DNA of 13,240 nt from Planctomycetota bacterium (GTDB taxonomy: Bacteria; Planctomycetota; J058; JARGOJ01): assembly GCA_029210225.1 (NCBI GenBank), contig JARGOJ010000131.1, forward strand, positions 1 to 13,240. The letters are read 5' to 3'. Numbering within the stretch: the stretch's first letter is position 1; every line of letters begins with the position of its first letter. Of the stretch, positions 1 through 7,943 are shown one piece after another. The translations under genes were made by a program, and so were the position numbers. The notes under the pieces are model-generated. The model was not told the DNA's origin, did no database searches, and saw nothing but the letters and a program-made list of their open reading frames with translations.

Positions 1-1
1 G

Positions 2-1126
2 AAGAAAGGGGCCTTCGATTATTTGGTCAAGCCCATCGATTTATCGAAGGCGCGAAAAATGTTGTCCCGAGCGTTATCGGAGCGAAAGACTGAATCGGTC
101 CCGAGGCAAGAGAGCACAACCTTTAGTGGTGTTGAGCTTGTGGGGAAGAGCGCGACTATTCAGGAGATCTTTAAGAGTATTGGAATTGCCGCCGGGGCGA
201 CGGCGCCGATTCTTATTCAGGGGGAGAGCGGCACAGGCAAGGAATTGGTGGCCAGAGCGATCCATGAGGCGAGCGCACGCAGAGGCCAGCCTTTTGTTCC
301 TATTGATTGCGCGGCCTTGCCCATTGAATTAGTCGAGAGCGAGTTATACGGTCATAAGCAGGGAGCGTTTACTGGAGCGACTTCGGAAGAGGCTGGACGC
401 ATCCGTCAAGCCAATCAAGGGACTCTATTCCTCGATGAAATTGGTGAGCTACCCCTTCGGGCTCAGCCGAAATTTTTGCGCTTTCTTGCGGAGCGGGAGA
501 TCATTCCTGTTGGTCGCGCCAAGTCTATTCCTGTCGATGTGAGAATCATCGCGGCGACGAATCGCTCCCTCGCCGATGCTGTGACCGAGGGAGTTTTTCG
601 TGACGATTTGTATTACCGATTGAACGTCAGCGTCATTCATTTGCCTCCTCTTAGAGAGCGCAAGGAAGATATTCCACTATTGGTTGAACACTTTTTGGGT
701 CAATCGAAGGAAAAGCGGGAGATTTCACCAGAAGCTCTAGAATGTCTTATGGCGCATCATTGGCCGGGTAATGTGAGAGAGCTTCGCAATGTCCTCCAGC
801 ACGCTGCCATGAGAGCCCGAGGGCGCTTCGTCTTCCCCGATCATTTGCCGGCGACCGTCGTCAAGTCGGGGGCTCAAAGTGGAATTGAATCGGAGTTGGA
901 TGTCGACGCTCAGCTCGATCAATTGATTCCGCGGCTCTTAGACGAGGTCCTCCCTACAGGGTTGCCGCCCCACGCAGAGATACTTCGTCGTATCGATGAA
1001 CGATTGATTCTAGAGGCGTTAAAGCGCTGTAATGATAGTCGCTCTGCGGCGGCGCGCTTATTGAAAGTGACCCGGGCAACGCTAAGAAAGAGATTGCCGA
1101 CAGAAAGCGATTCGCCTAAGGATTGA
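2..1126 (+). CDS. Sigma-54-dependent response regulator, NtrC family (5' truncated)
   Basis: This is the 3' part of an NtrC-type activator that would remodel sigma-54 RNA polymerase at promoters it controls. The frame is open to the window edge. The first codons read KKGAFDYLVKPID, the usual end of a receiver domain with its conserved Lys, so the true start and the phospho-acceptor Asp lie upstream and the TTG at 23 is not the start. Counting from base 23, the AAA+ domain has Walker A GESGTGKE (67-74), the sigma-54 contact loop GAFTGA (114-119), Walker B TLFLDE (134-139) and the arginine-finger region FRDDLYYRLN (192-201). A Fis-type helix-turn-helix closes the protein (about 328-360, SRSAAARLLKVTRATLRKRL). 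It converges on the hybrid kinase gene next door. They could be partners, but convergent orientation alone does not show it. The family call is firm; the target genes are unknown. Confidence 0.95.
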   Translation, partial: KKGAFDYLVKPIDLSKARKMLSRALSERKTESVPRQESTTFSGVELVGKSATIQEIFKSIGIAAGATAPILIQGESGTGKELVARAIHEASARRGQPFVPIDCAALPIELVESELYGHKQGAFTGATSEEAGRIRQANQGTLFLDEIGELPLRAQPKFLRFLAEREIIPVGRAKSIPVDVRIIAATNRSLADAVTEGVFRDDLYYRLNVSVIHLPPLRERKEDIPLLVEHFLGQSKEKREISPEALECLMAHHWPGNVRELRNVLQHAAMRARGRFVFPDHLPATVVKSGAQSGIESELDVDAQLDQLIPRLLDEVLPTGLPPHAEILRRIDERLILEALKRCNDSRSAAARLLKVTRATLRKRLPTESDSPKD

Positions 1127-1136
1127 GCATAAGAAA

Positions 1137-1173
1137 TGCGCTGCCAGACCCGTGATAGGGAATGGACAGCGCA
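1137..1173. terminator. Hairpin between convergent genes
   Basis: A 7-bp perfect inverted repeat (TGCGCTG at 1137-1143, CAGCGCA at 1167-1173) encloses a 23-nt loop that can itself pair CCC with GGG. It sits in the 62-bp gap between the converging response regulator and hybrid kinase, where a bidirectional terminator is expected. There is no T-run on either side, so intrinsic termination is uncertain. Confidence 0.4.
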
Positions 1174-1188
1174 GAAATTCTCAGTAGG

Positions 1189-3069
1189 CTACCCGTTTAA
1201 TTGCAGGTTCTTCTCACCGAGCAATTTTTGAAACTGTTCGATGAAATCATTGAGCTCGCTTCGTGTTTCTTCGTTCAATGCGCCTTCACGGAATTTGACT
1301 TCAAGTTGTCTTGCCAACTCAGAGATGCCAGGGAAACCATAGAGCCCAGCGGAGCCCGTAAGTTTATGGAGCTTTGAGCTGAGGGCGACGGTGTCTTGAT
1401 CGTGATAATGCTGCTCTAATTCTTTGAGGGTCTTTGAGACTTTGGCAATGTAATTGAGAGTGATTCGAGCGATTTTTGCGTCGAAGCTTGAGCTCATTCG
1501 CTTTTGGCGCAGGACCTGAACATGGCTTTCGGTAAAGCGATGAATACTATTGATGAGGCTCAGCGTGGAGAAGGGTTTGGAGAGGTATTCATCGCAGCCG
1601 GCTTCAATACATTTCTTCCGGTCTGTAGGCATGGCGTAAGCGGTTAAAGCGATGACTGGAATATCATCGCCTCTTGCTCTGAGAGCTTTGATCGTCTCAT
1701 AACCATCGAGGACCGGCATTTGCATGTCGAGAAGCAGGCAATGAAAGTCTTGATTGAGGCCCCTGTTGATTTGCAGAATGTCGAGGGCTTCTTGTCCGTT
1801 GGTGACTGCTACGACTTGGGCTCCGGCGTGTTCGAGCAATACGTTTATGATCTCCCGGTTGTCGGCGCCATCTTCGGCCACGAGGACCCTGACACCAGCG
1901 ATTGACAGAGGCTTTGTGGCAAGTCGGCGACTGGTATCACCGGAGGGGTTTTTGGCGTTCTTCGTCGTATTGATTTTTGCGGTGTAGGCCAGGGTGAACT
2001 GGCTTCCTTTTTGTATTTCGCTCTCGACGGTAATTGTCCCTCCCAGCATCCTAGCGAGCTTCATTGAAATGGCGAGACCAAGGCCTGTACCCTCTGTGAG
2101 GGGGCGGTCCTGTCGACTTTTAGCTTGGGCAAAGGGACTGAAAATGCGCTCCAGATCTTCATTTGCAATGCCGATTCCGCTGTCTTTGACGGATATTTTT
2201 AACTCGCCGCTGTCGTCATTCGTAGCCTCCCAATCAATGATTAACTGAATGGCTCCCTCGTCGCTGAACTTAATCGCATTATTGACCAGGTTCGTGAGAA
2301 TCTGTTGCAGGCGGACTGAGTCCGTTTGTATGAGCGGAGGCGCTGTGTTCTTTAATTGAACTTTTAGTTGAAGGCCCTTTTTGTCTGCGAGAGGCTTCAA
2401 GAGTAATATGACGTTCTCGACAATGCTCGGAGGAAAGCACGCTTCCTCGATGAGCTTCATTTCCCCGGCCTCAATTTTTGAGAGGTCAAGGATGTCATTC
2501 ATAATTGACAATAATTGCTTCGCGTTATGCTGAATGCTAAGCAGATACTTCTGGGTCGAATTGGGGCTTGGGGGAGTGTCGATGAGGATATTCAAATAGC
2601 CGAGAATCGCCGTCATCGGAGTGCGAATCTCGTGACTGACATTGGCCAAGAATTGCGACTGAACCTTTCCCGCCGCCACCAAGGTCTGCTTTGACTCCTC
2701 CAACTCCCCCATCATCGCCTGAAGCTCCTCGGTGCGCTTCTCAACCGCCGACTCAAGCGTTCTTGACGATCGAAGGAAGGTCTTCGAGAGCTTTTGTGAG
2801 AGCATGATCGTGAGCAGCACATAAATGGCTGCTATGAGGAATAGGATAGGAGTGAGCTGGGCTATCCAGTCGACGGTGTCATTGATTGCGAGGGCGAGGG
2901 CGATCAAATACCCGATGCTGATGAGCCCGATAAGTCCCAAAAGCACAAGCCATTGCCAAGAATTCTTGGTGTGCTTGATCTTTGTATAGAGCTTTAAACC
3001 GTAGTACAAGGACGAGCAGATTATTAGAAAGCTACTAAGAAAAAATATGACGTTCAGCCACTGCGGCAT
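1189..3069 (-). CDS. Membrane hybrid histidine kinase (HisKA-HATPase-REC-HPt)
   Basis: A 626-residue tripartite phosphorelay sensor that should autophosphorylate on His and pass phosphate internally from His to Asp to His. Three hydrophobic segments (about 4-25, 38-62 and 72-90) anchor it in the inner membrane, with almost no periplasmic loop and no PAS or other sensor domain. A coiled-coil stretch (about 95-135) leads into HisKA with SHEIRT (H146). The ATPase part has the N box NLVNNAIKF (260-268), DSGIG (296-300) and GTGLGLAIS (327-335). The receiver (about 393-505) has LLLDMQMP (D448) and K498. An HPt domain follows, with KLHKLTGSAG (H568). The ATG at 3067-3069 has GGAG 5 nt upstream (3075-3078, minus strand). 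The final acceptor regulator is not identified. The convergent NtrC-type regulator is one candidate. Confidence 0.95.
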   Translation of the reverse strand: MPQWLNVIFFLSSFLIICSSLYYGLKLYTKIKHTKNSWQWLVLLGLIGLISIGYLIALALAINDTVDWIAQLTPILFLIAAIYVLLTIMLSQKLSKTFLRSSRTLESAVEKRTEELQAMMGELEESKQTLVAAGKVQSQFLANVSHEIRTPMTAILGYLNILIDTPPSPNSTQKYLLSIQHNAKQLLSIMNDILDLSKIEAGEMKLIEEACFPPSIVENVILLLKPLADKKGLQLKVQLKNTAPPLIQTDSVRLQQILTNLVNNAIKFSDEGAIQLIIDWEATNDDSGELKISVKDSGIGIANEDLERIFSPFAQAKSRQDRPLTEGTGLGLAISMKLARMLGGTITVESEIQKGSQFTLAYTAKINTTKNAKNPSGDTSRRLATKPLSIAGVRVLVAEDGADNREIINVLLEHAGAQVVAVTNGQEALDILQINRGLNQDFHCLLLDMQMPVLDGYETIKALRARGDDIPVIALTAYAMPTDRKKCIEAGCDEYLSKPFSTLSLINSIHRFTESHVQVLRQKRMSSSFDAKIARITLNYIAKVSKTLKELEQHYHDQDTVALSSKLHKLTGSAGLYGFPGISELARQLEVKFREGALNEETRSELNDFIEQFQKLLGEKNLQLNG

Positions 3070-3360
3070 GCCTGCTCCAAATTGCCGATAAGTATCTCTA
3101 AGATAAATATCCCTATAGAGTTGGATTATACCTCAAGAATGACCAAAAGAGTAGTCAACTCTGCTTTGTCCTGCTTGCTCGTCTTAGCCTTGTTGGAAAA
3201 CTGAATGAGAAGTGACGGCACGAGAGAGAGTCTCGTCGCTGTCTTTCGCCGTCCTGCTTTGATAGTGTCTTCAAGCTCGTCTTCGGAGCAGTGAGAGCTG
3301 CACTAACAGGACGACCATGCACTAAAATGAGCGGATATCGGCGTTGAACGGAGACTTCTA
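3070..3360. promoter_or_regulatory. Divergent spacer between hybrid kinase and nitroreductase genes
   Basis: This 291-bp gap holds no convincing gene. On the minus strand, towards the kinase, there is a perfect -10 hexamer TATAAT (3125-3130). A TTGACT lies 22 bp further upstream (3153-3158), too far for an ideal pair. On the plus strand a TAAAAT (3323-3328) could be the -10 of the nitroreductase gene. The octamer TGCACTAA occurs twice, at 3299-3306 and 3318-3325, 19 bp apart and overlapping that -10, which suits a regulator site. An imperfect hairpin with core CGAGA/TCTCG lies around 3214-3243. All these assignments are by eye. Confidence 0.35.
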
Positions 3361-4029
3361 ATGAGCCATGACGGACACCGACCCCTAGACGACTTTCGCG
3401 AGTATCCTCGAGAGGAGATGATCTCTCGGGCTAAGGCATTTTATGCAGAGGCAAAGCGGCGCCATTCTGTGCGGGATTTTGATTCAAGGGAGGTTCCAAG
3501 AGCTGTCATAGAGCAATGTCTACTCGCCGCTGGGACAGCGCCGAATGGTGCGAATATGCAGCCTTGGCACTTCGTCGTGGTCTCTAGAGCGGATCTGAAG
3601 AAGGAAATCCGCGAGGCCGCGGAGAAGGAAGAGCGAGCCTTCTATGAGGCGCGGGCTAGTGAAGAATGGTTGAAGGCCCTTGCGCCGCTAGGAACGGACG
3701 CTGAGAAACCATTTCTGGAGGACGCTCCCTACCTTATTGTGATTTTTAAACAAGATTATGGTCTTGGGGAAAATGGTGAGCGAACGAAGCATTACTATGT
3801 TCAGGAGAGCGTGGGCATCGCGACGGGCTTTCTGATCATGGCGCTTCATGAAGCAGGATTGGCGACTTTGACTCACACCCCGAGTCCCATGAACTTCCTG
3901 AGAACTTTGTTGAAGCGTCCGGAAAATGAGCGGGCTGAGATGATTTTGGTCGCTGGCTATCCAGCGAAGGACGCGTTCATTCCGAACATTACAAAGAAGG
4001 GACTGGATGAGATCGTGACATTCTTGTGA
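3361..4029 (+). CDS. Nitroreductase-fold flavoprotein, iodotyrosine deiodinase-like
   Basis: A 222-residue FMN-dependent nitroreductase superfamily protein, most like the iodotyrosine deiodinase branch. The FMN-binding start RRHSVRDF (33-40) is followed by AGTAPNGANMQPWHFVVV (57-74), matching the deiodinase pattern AGTAPSGA..PW.FVVV. The deiodinase substrate lid carries a Glu, a Tyr 4 residues later and a Lys 21 residues after that (E153/Y157/K178 in the mouse enzyme, from memory). The same spacing is present here as E91, Y95 and K116. HYYVQESVGIATGFL and GYPAKDAFIP also follow that family. The likely reaction is reductive dehalogenation of a halotyrosine or reduction of a similar phenol, in the cytoplasm. 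ATG 3361 has GGAG 7 nt upstream (3350-3353). The kinase gene starts 57 bp downstream on the same strand and may be co-transcribed. A generic nitroreductase is the alternative. Confidence 0.85.
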   Translation: MSHDGHRPLDDFREYPREEMISRAKAFYAEAKRRHSVRDFDSREVPRAVIEQCLLAAGTAPNGANMQPWHFVVVSRADLKKEIREAAEKEERAFYEARASEEWLKALAPLGTDAEKPFLEDAPYLIVIFKQDYGLGENGERTKHYYVQESVGIATGFLIMALHEAGLATLTHTPSPMNFLRTLLKRPENERAEMILVAGYPAKDAFIPNITKKGLDEIVTFL

Positions 4030-4072
4030 GATGTTGGGAATCTTCCTGAGAAATTGCGACTTATGGATTGTT

Positions 4073-4078
4073 GAGGAG
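4073..4078 (+). promoter_or_regulatory. Ribosome binding site of the Ser/Thr kinase gene
   Basis: GAGGAG lies 8 nt before the ATG at 4087 and fixes the start of the kinase gene. Confidence 0.7.
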
Positions 4079-4086
4079 TACTATAG

Positions 4087-6486
4087 ATGTCCAAGGTTCG
4101 GCGCTTCATCCAAGTGCCCTGGCCATTGGGGACGATTAAGACGAAGCTGGGCGAGCAAGGAGTCGACGTGGTTCAGGACCTCGCGACCCTGACGGTCCCT
4201 GCTTATGGAATGATCGATGCCGGCGGGGAAAGCTGGATTGTTTATCACGAGAAAGCGCTTGAGTCCTTTTCTCGGCTGATTGAACAACTCCAAGTCTTCA
4301 AAACGCCCGTGCCCTTTTCCAAGTTCTTCCTGCTTCACGCTATGTTCATGGTCGTTGTCGATCGGCTTTATGGCCCTGTGAAAACCGCTGTGAGCGATGT
4401 CCAGCTCGACTTTCCATCTAAGAACTTCCTTCAAGAATATTCGCAGTTTGAAGAGATCGACGCCGATCACAACCTCGCCCTCAGGCAAGCCATGATCACG
4501 CTCTCCATTGAGTTCATCTTTGGCATTAAGGGCATCACCCTCGACCACAGTCCCGATATCAAACAGCACTTCCTTCGTATGGCCCTCGAATGTCAAAGCG
4601 TCGACAAGACCAAAGACTTCCCAGGTCGCGATCAATTTGAAGCCTTCCTTGAGAGCTTCCTCGAATCCCTCGCCAACGAAACTTTTGGCGCGATGAAAGT
4701 GGACCTGGTCAACGCCTTGGGAGGCTTGCTTCGACAAGAAGTGAAAGGCCGCAAGAAGTCGCGAAAAGGTCGGATTATTCGGGCCAGCCTTAAGAACAAG
4801 CCGCTTGTTCGTGATTCCGCGAACCGCATCCTAAAACGCATCGAAACCCATGCTCTCCCAACAATCGCTCACCCCCCACCAAGCCCCTACGATCAGACTC
4901 TCGACCTTGCTCCGGTCCTTCAAGCGACCCTCTCTGAGCTCGACACTCTGACCCAAAGCGCGAACCATTCCTCCGACGACATTGAGGTGCCTCGAAATAT
5001 CGGGCCATACCTTGTTCTCAAAGAGCTTGGGGAAGGCTCGATGGGCCAGGTTCTCCTGGCTCAATCCCCTGAAGATAAGAAGGTCGCGATCAAAATCATC
5101 AAGCGCGGTGGACCTCGCCCCGACTTGGCGACTCTCTGGCGCTTCGGACGGGAACTAGACCTCGCCCTGCGCTTGAAGCATCCCAACGTTGTCGAGGGCG
5201 TCGACTATGGAATCTCCGAGGGCACCGCCTACCTTGTTCTGGAATATCTGAATGGTGGCAGCCTTGATGAACGCTTGAAAAAGGAAGGTCATCTCGAAGA
5301 ACGGGAAGCGCTCAATATATTGAGACAGCTTGCCTCGGGCCTCGCGCATGCATGGTCTCAACCGAAAATGTACATGCACCGTGATATCAAGCCAGCGAAC
5401 ATTCTCTTCAATGGTCAGGGGGTCGCCAAGCTCACGGATTTTGGCCTCGCAGCTGGAATGAGCCACGACGCCACACGCTTTACAAAGAGCGGCTCAATAC
5501 TGGGGACGCCTCACTACATGGCCCCAGAGCAATTTGAAGAGGACCAAGAGGAAGATATTCGCACCGACCTCTGGGCCTTGGGAGTCGTTGGCTATCAATG
5601 TTTGACGGGGGCGCTTCCTTTCATGGGGGCGACTGTTCTCACTCTCTTTAAGGCCATCAAAGATCAAGAGCCCAATCGCTGGCCTGAGCTTCGCCAACGC
5701 CTCAGCCCTGGCACCCGGTCACTCCTGGAAAAACTCCTTTCTAAGAACATGGACGGGCGCCTCGAAAATCCTCAGCAGCTCGTGGACGCCATCGACGCCC
5801 TCGACATCATGAACACTACTGATCACAAGGCTGAGAAGCTCAAGTGGCCGCTATGCCTGGAGTGTCAGGAAGAGCCAAGCGGGCGACTCTTCCACTTCGT
5901 CCTCTTCAAAGGTCGTGAGCTGCGCTTCGGACGAAACTCAAGCGCTCCAGTCGACCTTTGTTTGCGCCTACTTCCAGGCCCAGAGCATCGGGAGAAAACG
6001 GCGCGCATTAGCGGAGAGCACGGCCGCATTCGTCATGATGGGCGGTCTTACTATGTCGTCGATCGCAGTTCCAATGGGCTCTTTCTCAATGGTCAGAAGC
6101 TCCAAAAGAAAGTCCCGGCTTCGCTCTCAAGCGGCGATCAAATTAACATCGCTGAGGTCCTGGGCTTGGGGGTTTGTCTCTTTCCCGGAGCGATCGCGCT
6201 TTATCGCCGAAAGAACCATGAACAGCACGCGTACATCGTCCTCGAAGACGAAATGCCGCTGCGGTCTTTAGCTTGCGATCTAGAAGGGTGGCCTGAGATT
6301 TCAGGGACTTTGATTCGCCAAGGAGAAGGCCTGCTCTTCATGGTCCACGACGGCATACAATCGGACGAGGGCGAGAGCGAACCAGGGACGGTGATCCCAT
6401 TAGAAATTGGCACGCAGCTCTCAACCAAGTGGGGCCAGATCACAGTTCGCAATGTCGATCCAGCCCTCTTCAAAACAGGTCAGTGA
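4087..6486 (+). CDS. Ser/Thr protein kinase with unknown N-terminal region and C-terminal FHA domain
   Basis: A 799-residue Hanks-type protein kinase. Residues 1 to about 295 match nothing I recognise; they are mostly helical-looking, with a basic stretch near 220-235 (KGRKKSRKGR). The kinase domain runs from about 307 to 580: glycine loop GEGSMGQV (315-322), ATP-anchoring VAIK (K336), catalytic loop HRDIKPAN (431-438), DFG (451-453), and GTPHYMAPE (473-481) with Thr/Ser in the activation loop. All catalytic residues are intact. An FHA phosphothreonine-binding domain follows (about 600-690) with FGRN (614-617), RISGEHG (640-646) and SSNG (661-664). There is no transmembrane segment, so it is probably cytoplasmic. 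The FHA domain is C-terminal to the kinase, which suggests binding of its own or a substrate's phosphothreonine. Its stop is 7 nt before the lipoprotein ATG, pointing to one operon. Confidence 0.95.
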   Translation: MSKVRRFIQVPWPLGTIKTKLGEQGVDVVQDLATLTVPAYGMIDAGGESWIVYHEKALESFSRLIEQLQVFKTPVPFSKFFLLHAMFMVVVDRLYGPVKTAVSDVQLDFPSKNFLQEYSQFEEIDADHNLALRQAMITLSIEFIFGIKGITLDHSPDIKQHFLRMALECQSVDKTKDFPGRDQFEAFLESFLESLANETFGAMKVDLVNALGGLLRQEVKGRKKSRKGRIIRASLKNKPLVRDSANRILKRIETHALPTIAHPPPSPYDQTLDLAPVLQATLSELDTLTQSANHSSDDIEVPRNIGPYLVLKELGEGSMGQVLLAQSPEDKKVAIKIIKRGGPRPDLATLWRFGRELDLALRLKHPNVVEGVDYGISEGTAYLVLEYLNGGSLDERLKKEGHLEEREALNILRQLASGLAHAWSQPKMYMHRDIKPANILFNGQGVAKLTDFGLAAGMSHDATRFTKSGSILGTPHYMAPEQFEEDQEEDIRTDLWALGVVGYQCLTGALPFMGATVLTLFKAIKDQEPNRWPELRQRLSPGTRSLLEKLLSKNMDGRLENPQQLVDAIDALDIMNTTDHKAEKLKWPLCLECQEEPSGRLFHFVLFKGRELRFGRNSSAPVDLCLRLLPGPEHREKTARISGEHGRIRHDGRSYYVVDRSSNGLFLNGQKLQKKVPASLSSGDQINIAEVLGLGVCLFPGAIALYRRKNHEQHAYIVLEDEMPLRSLACDLEGWPEISGTLIRQGEGLLFMVHDGIQSDEGESEPGTVIPLEIGTQLSTKWGQITVRNVDPALFKTGQ

Positions 6487-6493
6487 ACACCCT

Positions 6494-7702
6494 ATGAAAG
6501 CGTCCTTCACCTCAATGTCTCTCATTCTAGGTCTATCTTTGGCCGCCTGCAGTGGTCCTGAGGAGAAGAAAGAGCCAGCGCCCAAAAAAGTGCTTCGCCC
6601 CAAAAAAGAGAAGATCACCCCCGCCGCGGTGAAGCTCGGGCTGAAATCACCAAAGGGCTCTGTGCGCTTGTCGGCGATGGCTAAATTTGAGGGTTTGAGT
6701 GAAAGTGATCGAAAGGCGCTGATTCCTGAGCTTTGGGACGTCCTCCAGGGCAAGGGGCTCGAAGTGGACAAGAACAAGAAGTCCATCGTCGGTCAAGGGA
6801 GAGTCAACCCTCTCGCGGCCTTAGAGCTTGATACTGACGAAGAGCTCTCTAAAGGCAAGGCCGCGTCCCTGCTTGGGGAACTCGGCGATATGAAGAGCTA
6901 TGCGTTGCTCTTAGAAGCTCTCTTTGACGATAACTTCGAGTTTCGCAACAGGGTCGGTTTTGCCTTCGCCAAGCTTATCCAGCGCCATCCTTTCGCAAAA
7001 CGCAAGCTCTTGGAACAGTTCAAGACCTCACCGAGCTACGTCCGTAAAGAGATCCTTGAGATCTTTTCGCTCTTGAAAGTGGAGCCGGAGATCAGGGCCC
7101 TTTTTGACAGGGCTCTCAAGGACCCGAGCGTGGATGTCCGGGTCTTTGCCCTTGAGTTATCTGCGAGGCGCGCACCTGACAGCGGCGTTAAGTTGTACAT
7201 CGAGGCATTCCTTGGCCCCGATCGCTTTCTTCAAACGGCTGCAGCGGATCAGCTTGTTGTGCTAAGTAAAGAGAGCAGCCAGGACGCGAAGGATCGTATC
7301 CTCGAAGTTCTCACAGCTGGCCTGACGACTCCCCATGGTTTTCGCCCGATTAGCGCGGCCAAAGCACTGTCTGCGCTGGGAGATCCTCGTGCGCTCCCCG
7401 CCCTTTGCAAAGCCCTAGGTACAAGAGATAAAGTGACTCGGCGCTGGGCCAACGAAGCCTTTATCTCTCTCGTATTCGAGCAGAAATGTGCCTTGGAAAT
7501 GGCAGAGATCGACTCCCTGATCACACAGTTGTCACATAAGACTCGGAATGTTCGAATAAACGCCGCCACCATCCTTGGCCGATGTCAGTTTCAGAAAGCG
7601 AAGCCCGGGCTTAAGCTCATGGCTGCAAACGACAAGAATGAAAAGGCTCGCGCCGCTGCGAAAGCTGCCTTGAAACAGATCGTTGATCCTGCGAAGGACT
7701 AA
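6494..7702 (+). CDS. HEAT-like repeat lipoprotein
   Basis: A 402-residue predicted lipoprotein. The frame is open from 6407, but the ATG at 6494 is the sensible start: it gives a short signal peptide ending in the lipobox LAAC (C19), whereas an earlier start would put 29 extra residues in front of it and overlap the kinase gene. Ser follows the Cys, which by the E. coli +2 rule favours the outer membrane. A Lys/Pro-rich linker (about 22-40) leads to a long alpha-solenoid with repeated helix pairs. HEAT-type motifs include KAASLLGELGD, DVRVFALELSAR, SAAKALSALGDPRALPALCKAL and NVRINAATILGR. Such solenoids serve as protein-binding scaffolds. The start is 7 nt after the kinase stop with only a weak ribosome site, so translation is probably coupled. 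A function linked to the kinase is inference. Confidence 0.85.
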   Translation: MKASFTSMSLILGLSLAACSGPEEKKEPAPKKVLRPKKEKITPAAVKLGLKSPKGSVRLSAMAKFEGLSESDRKALIPELWDVLQGKGLEVDKNKKSIVGQGRVNPLAALELDTDEELSKGKAASLLGELGDMKSYALLLEALFDDNFEFRNRVGFAFAKLIQRHPFAKRKLLEQFKTSPSYVRKEILEIFSLLKVEPEIRALFDRALKDPSVDVRVFALELSARRAPDSGVKLYIEAFLGPDRFLQTAAADQLVVLSKESSQDAKDRILEVLTAGLTTPHGFRPISAAKALSALGDPRALPALCKALGTRDKVTRRWANEAFISLVFEQKCALEMAEIDSLITQLSHKTRNVRINAATILGRCQFQKAKPGLKLMAANDKNEKARAAAKAALKQIVDPAKD

Positions 7703-7719
7703 GATTTCATTCAGGGACC

Positions 7720-7791
7720 AACAATAAATCCCGGGCGAACAATAAATCCCGGACAAACAACAAATCCAGGGCAAACAACAAATCCCGGGCA
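7720..7791 (+). repeat. Four tandem 18-bp repeats
   Basis: Four head-to-tail units start at 7720, 7738, 7756 and 7774, consensus AACAAYAAATCCCGGGCA with one to three changes each. They begin 17 bp after the lipoprotein stop codon and the last unit supplies the left arm of the terminator hairpin. Because 18 is a multiple of 3, the minus strand reads as a repeating ARDLLF-like peptide, but no good gene signal supports that frame. Confidence 0.9.
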
Positions 7792-7921
7792 GACACGGGG
7801 TCTGCCCCTACGGGTTTTTCGCTTTGCCATGGGCTCTGGGTATTATGAATGGCCATGTAGACGACAGACGCCACCGGATTGCCGGACCACGGGCGCCCGG
7901 CCTGTGTTTGCCCTGGATTTG
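7761..7921. repeat. 17-bp inverted repeat pair bounding the spacer
   Basis: CAAATCCAGGGCAAACA at 7761-7777, inside the third and fourth tandem units, recurs exactly in inverted orientation at 7905-7921. Together with the GC-rich palindrome CGGGCGCCCG (7890-7899) it gives the gap between the convergent genes the look of a small mobile or palindromic intergenic repeat. No flanking target duplication is evident. Confidence 0.7.
7784..7819 (+). terminator. Intrinsic terminator after the kinase-lipoprotein operon
   Basis: An 8-bp perfect stem GGGCAGAC (7787-7794) / GTCTGCCC (7800-7807) has a 5-nt loop. In an alternative pairing an outer CCCG (7784-7787) joins CGGG (7811-7814). Five T follow at 7815-7819. 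Its position about 80 bp after the lipoprotein stop fits the end of the plus-strand operon. Confidence 0.75.
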
Positions 7922-7943
7922 GTTTCATTCCTCGACCTTGTGA

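Noticed and set aside
23..25. TTG at 23 as start of the sigma-54 regulator
   Set aside because: The frame stays open upstream and encodes the conserved end of a receiver domain, so the gene begins before the window.
3214..3243. Hairpin in the divergent spacer as a terminator
   Set aside because: No gene reads towards it before its position on either strand and no clear T-run follows, so it was kept only as a note in the spacer entry.
6407..6493. Upstream extension of the lipoprotein frame
   Set aside because: It would bury the signal peptide and lipobox behind 29 extra residues and overlap the kinase gene; the ATG at 6494 fits better.
7720..7791. CRISPR-like array
   Set aside because: The 18-bp units are directly adjacent with no unique spacers and no cas genes are near.
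7707..7928. 73-residue minus-strand frame with ARDLLF-like repeats
   Set aside because: The repeated peptide is only the in-frame reading of the 18-bp DNA repeats. There is no ribosome site and the frame overlaps the terminator.
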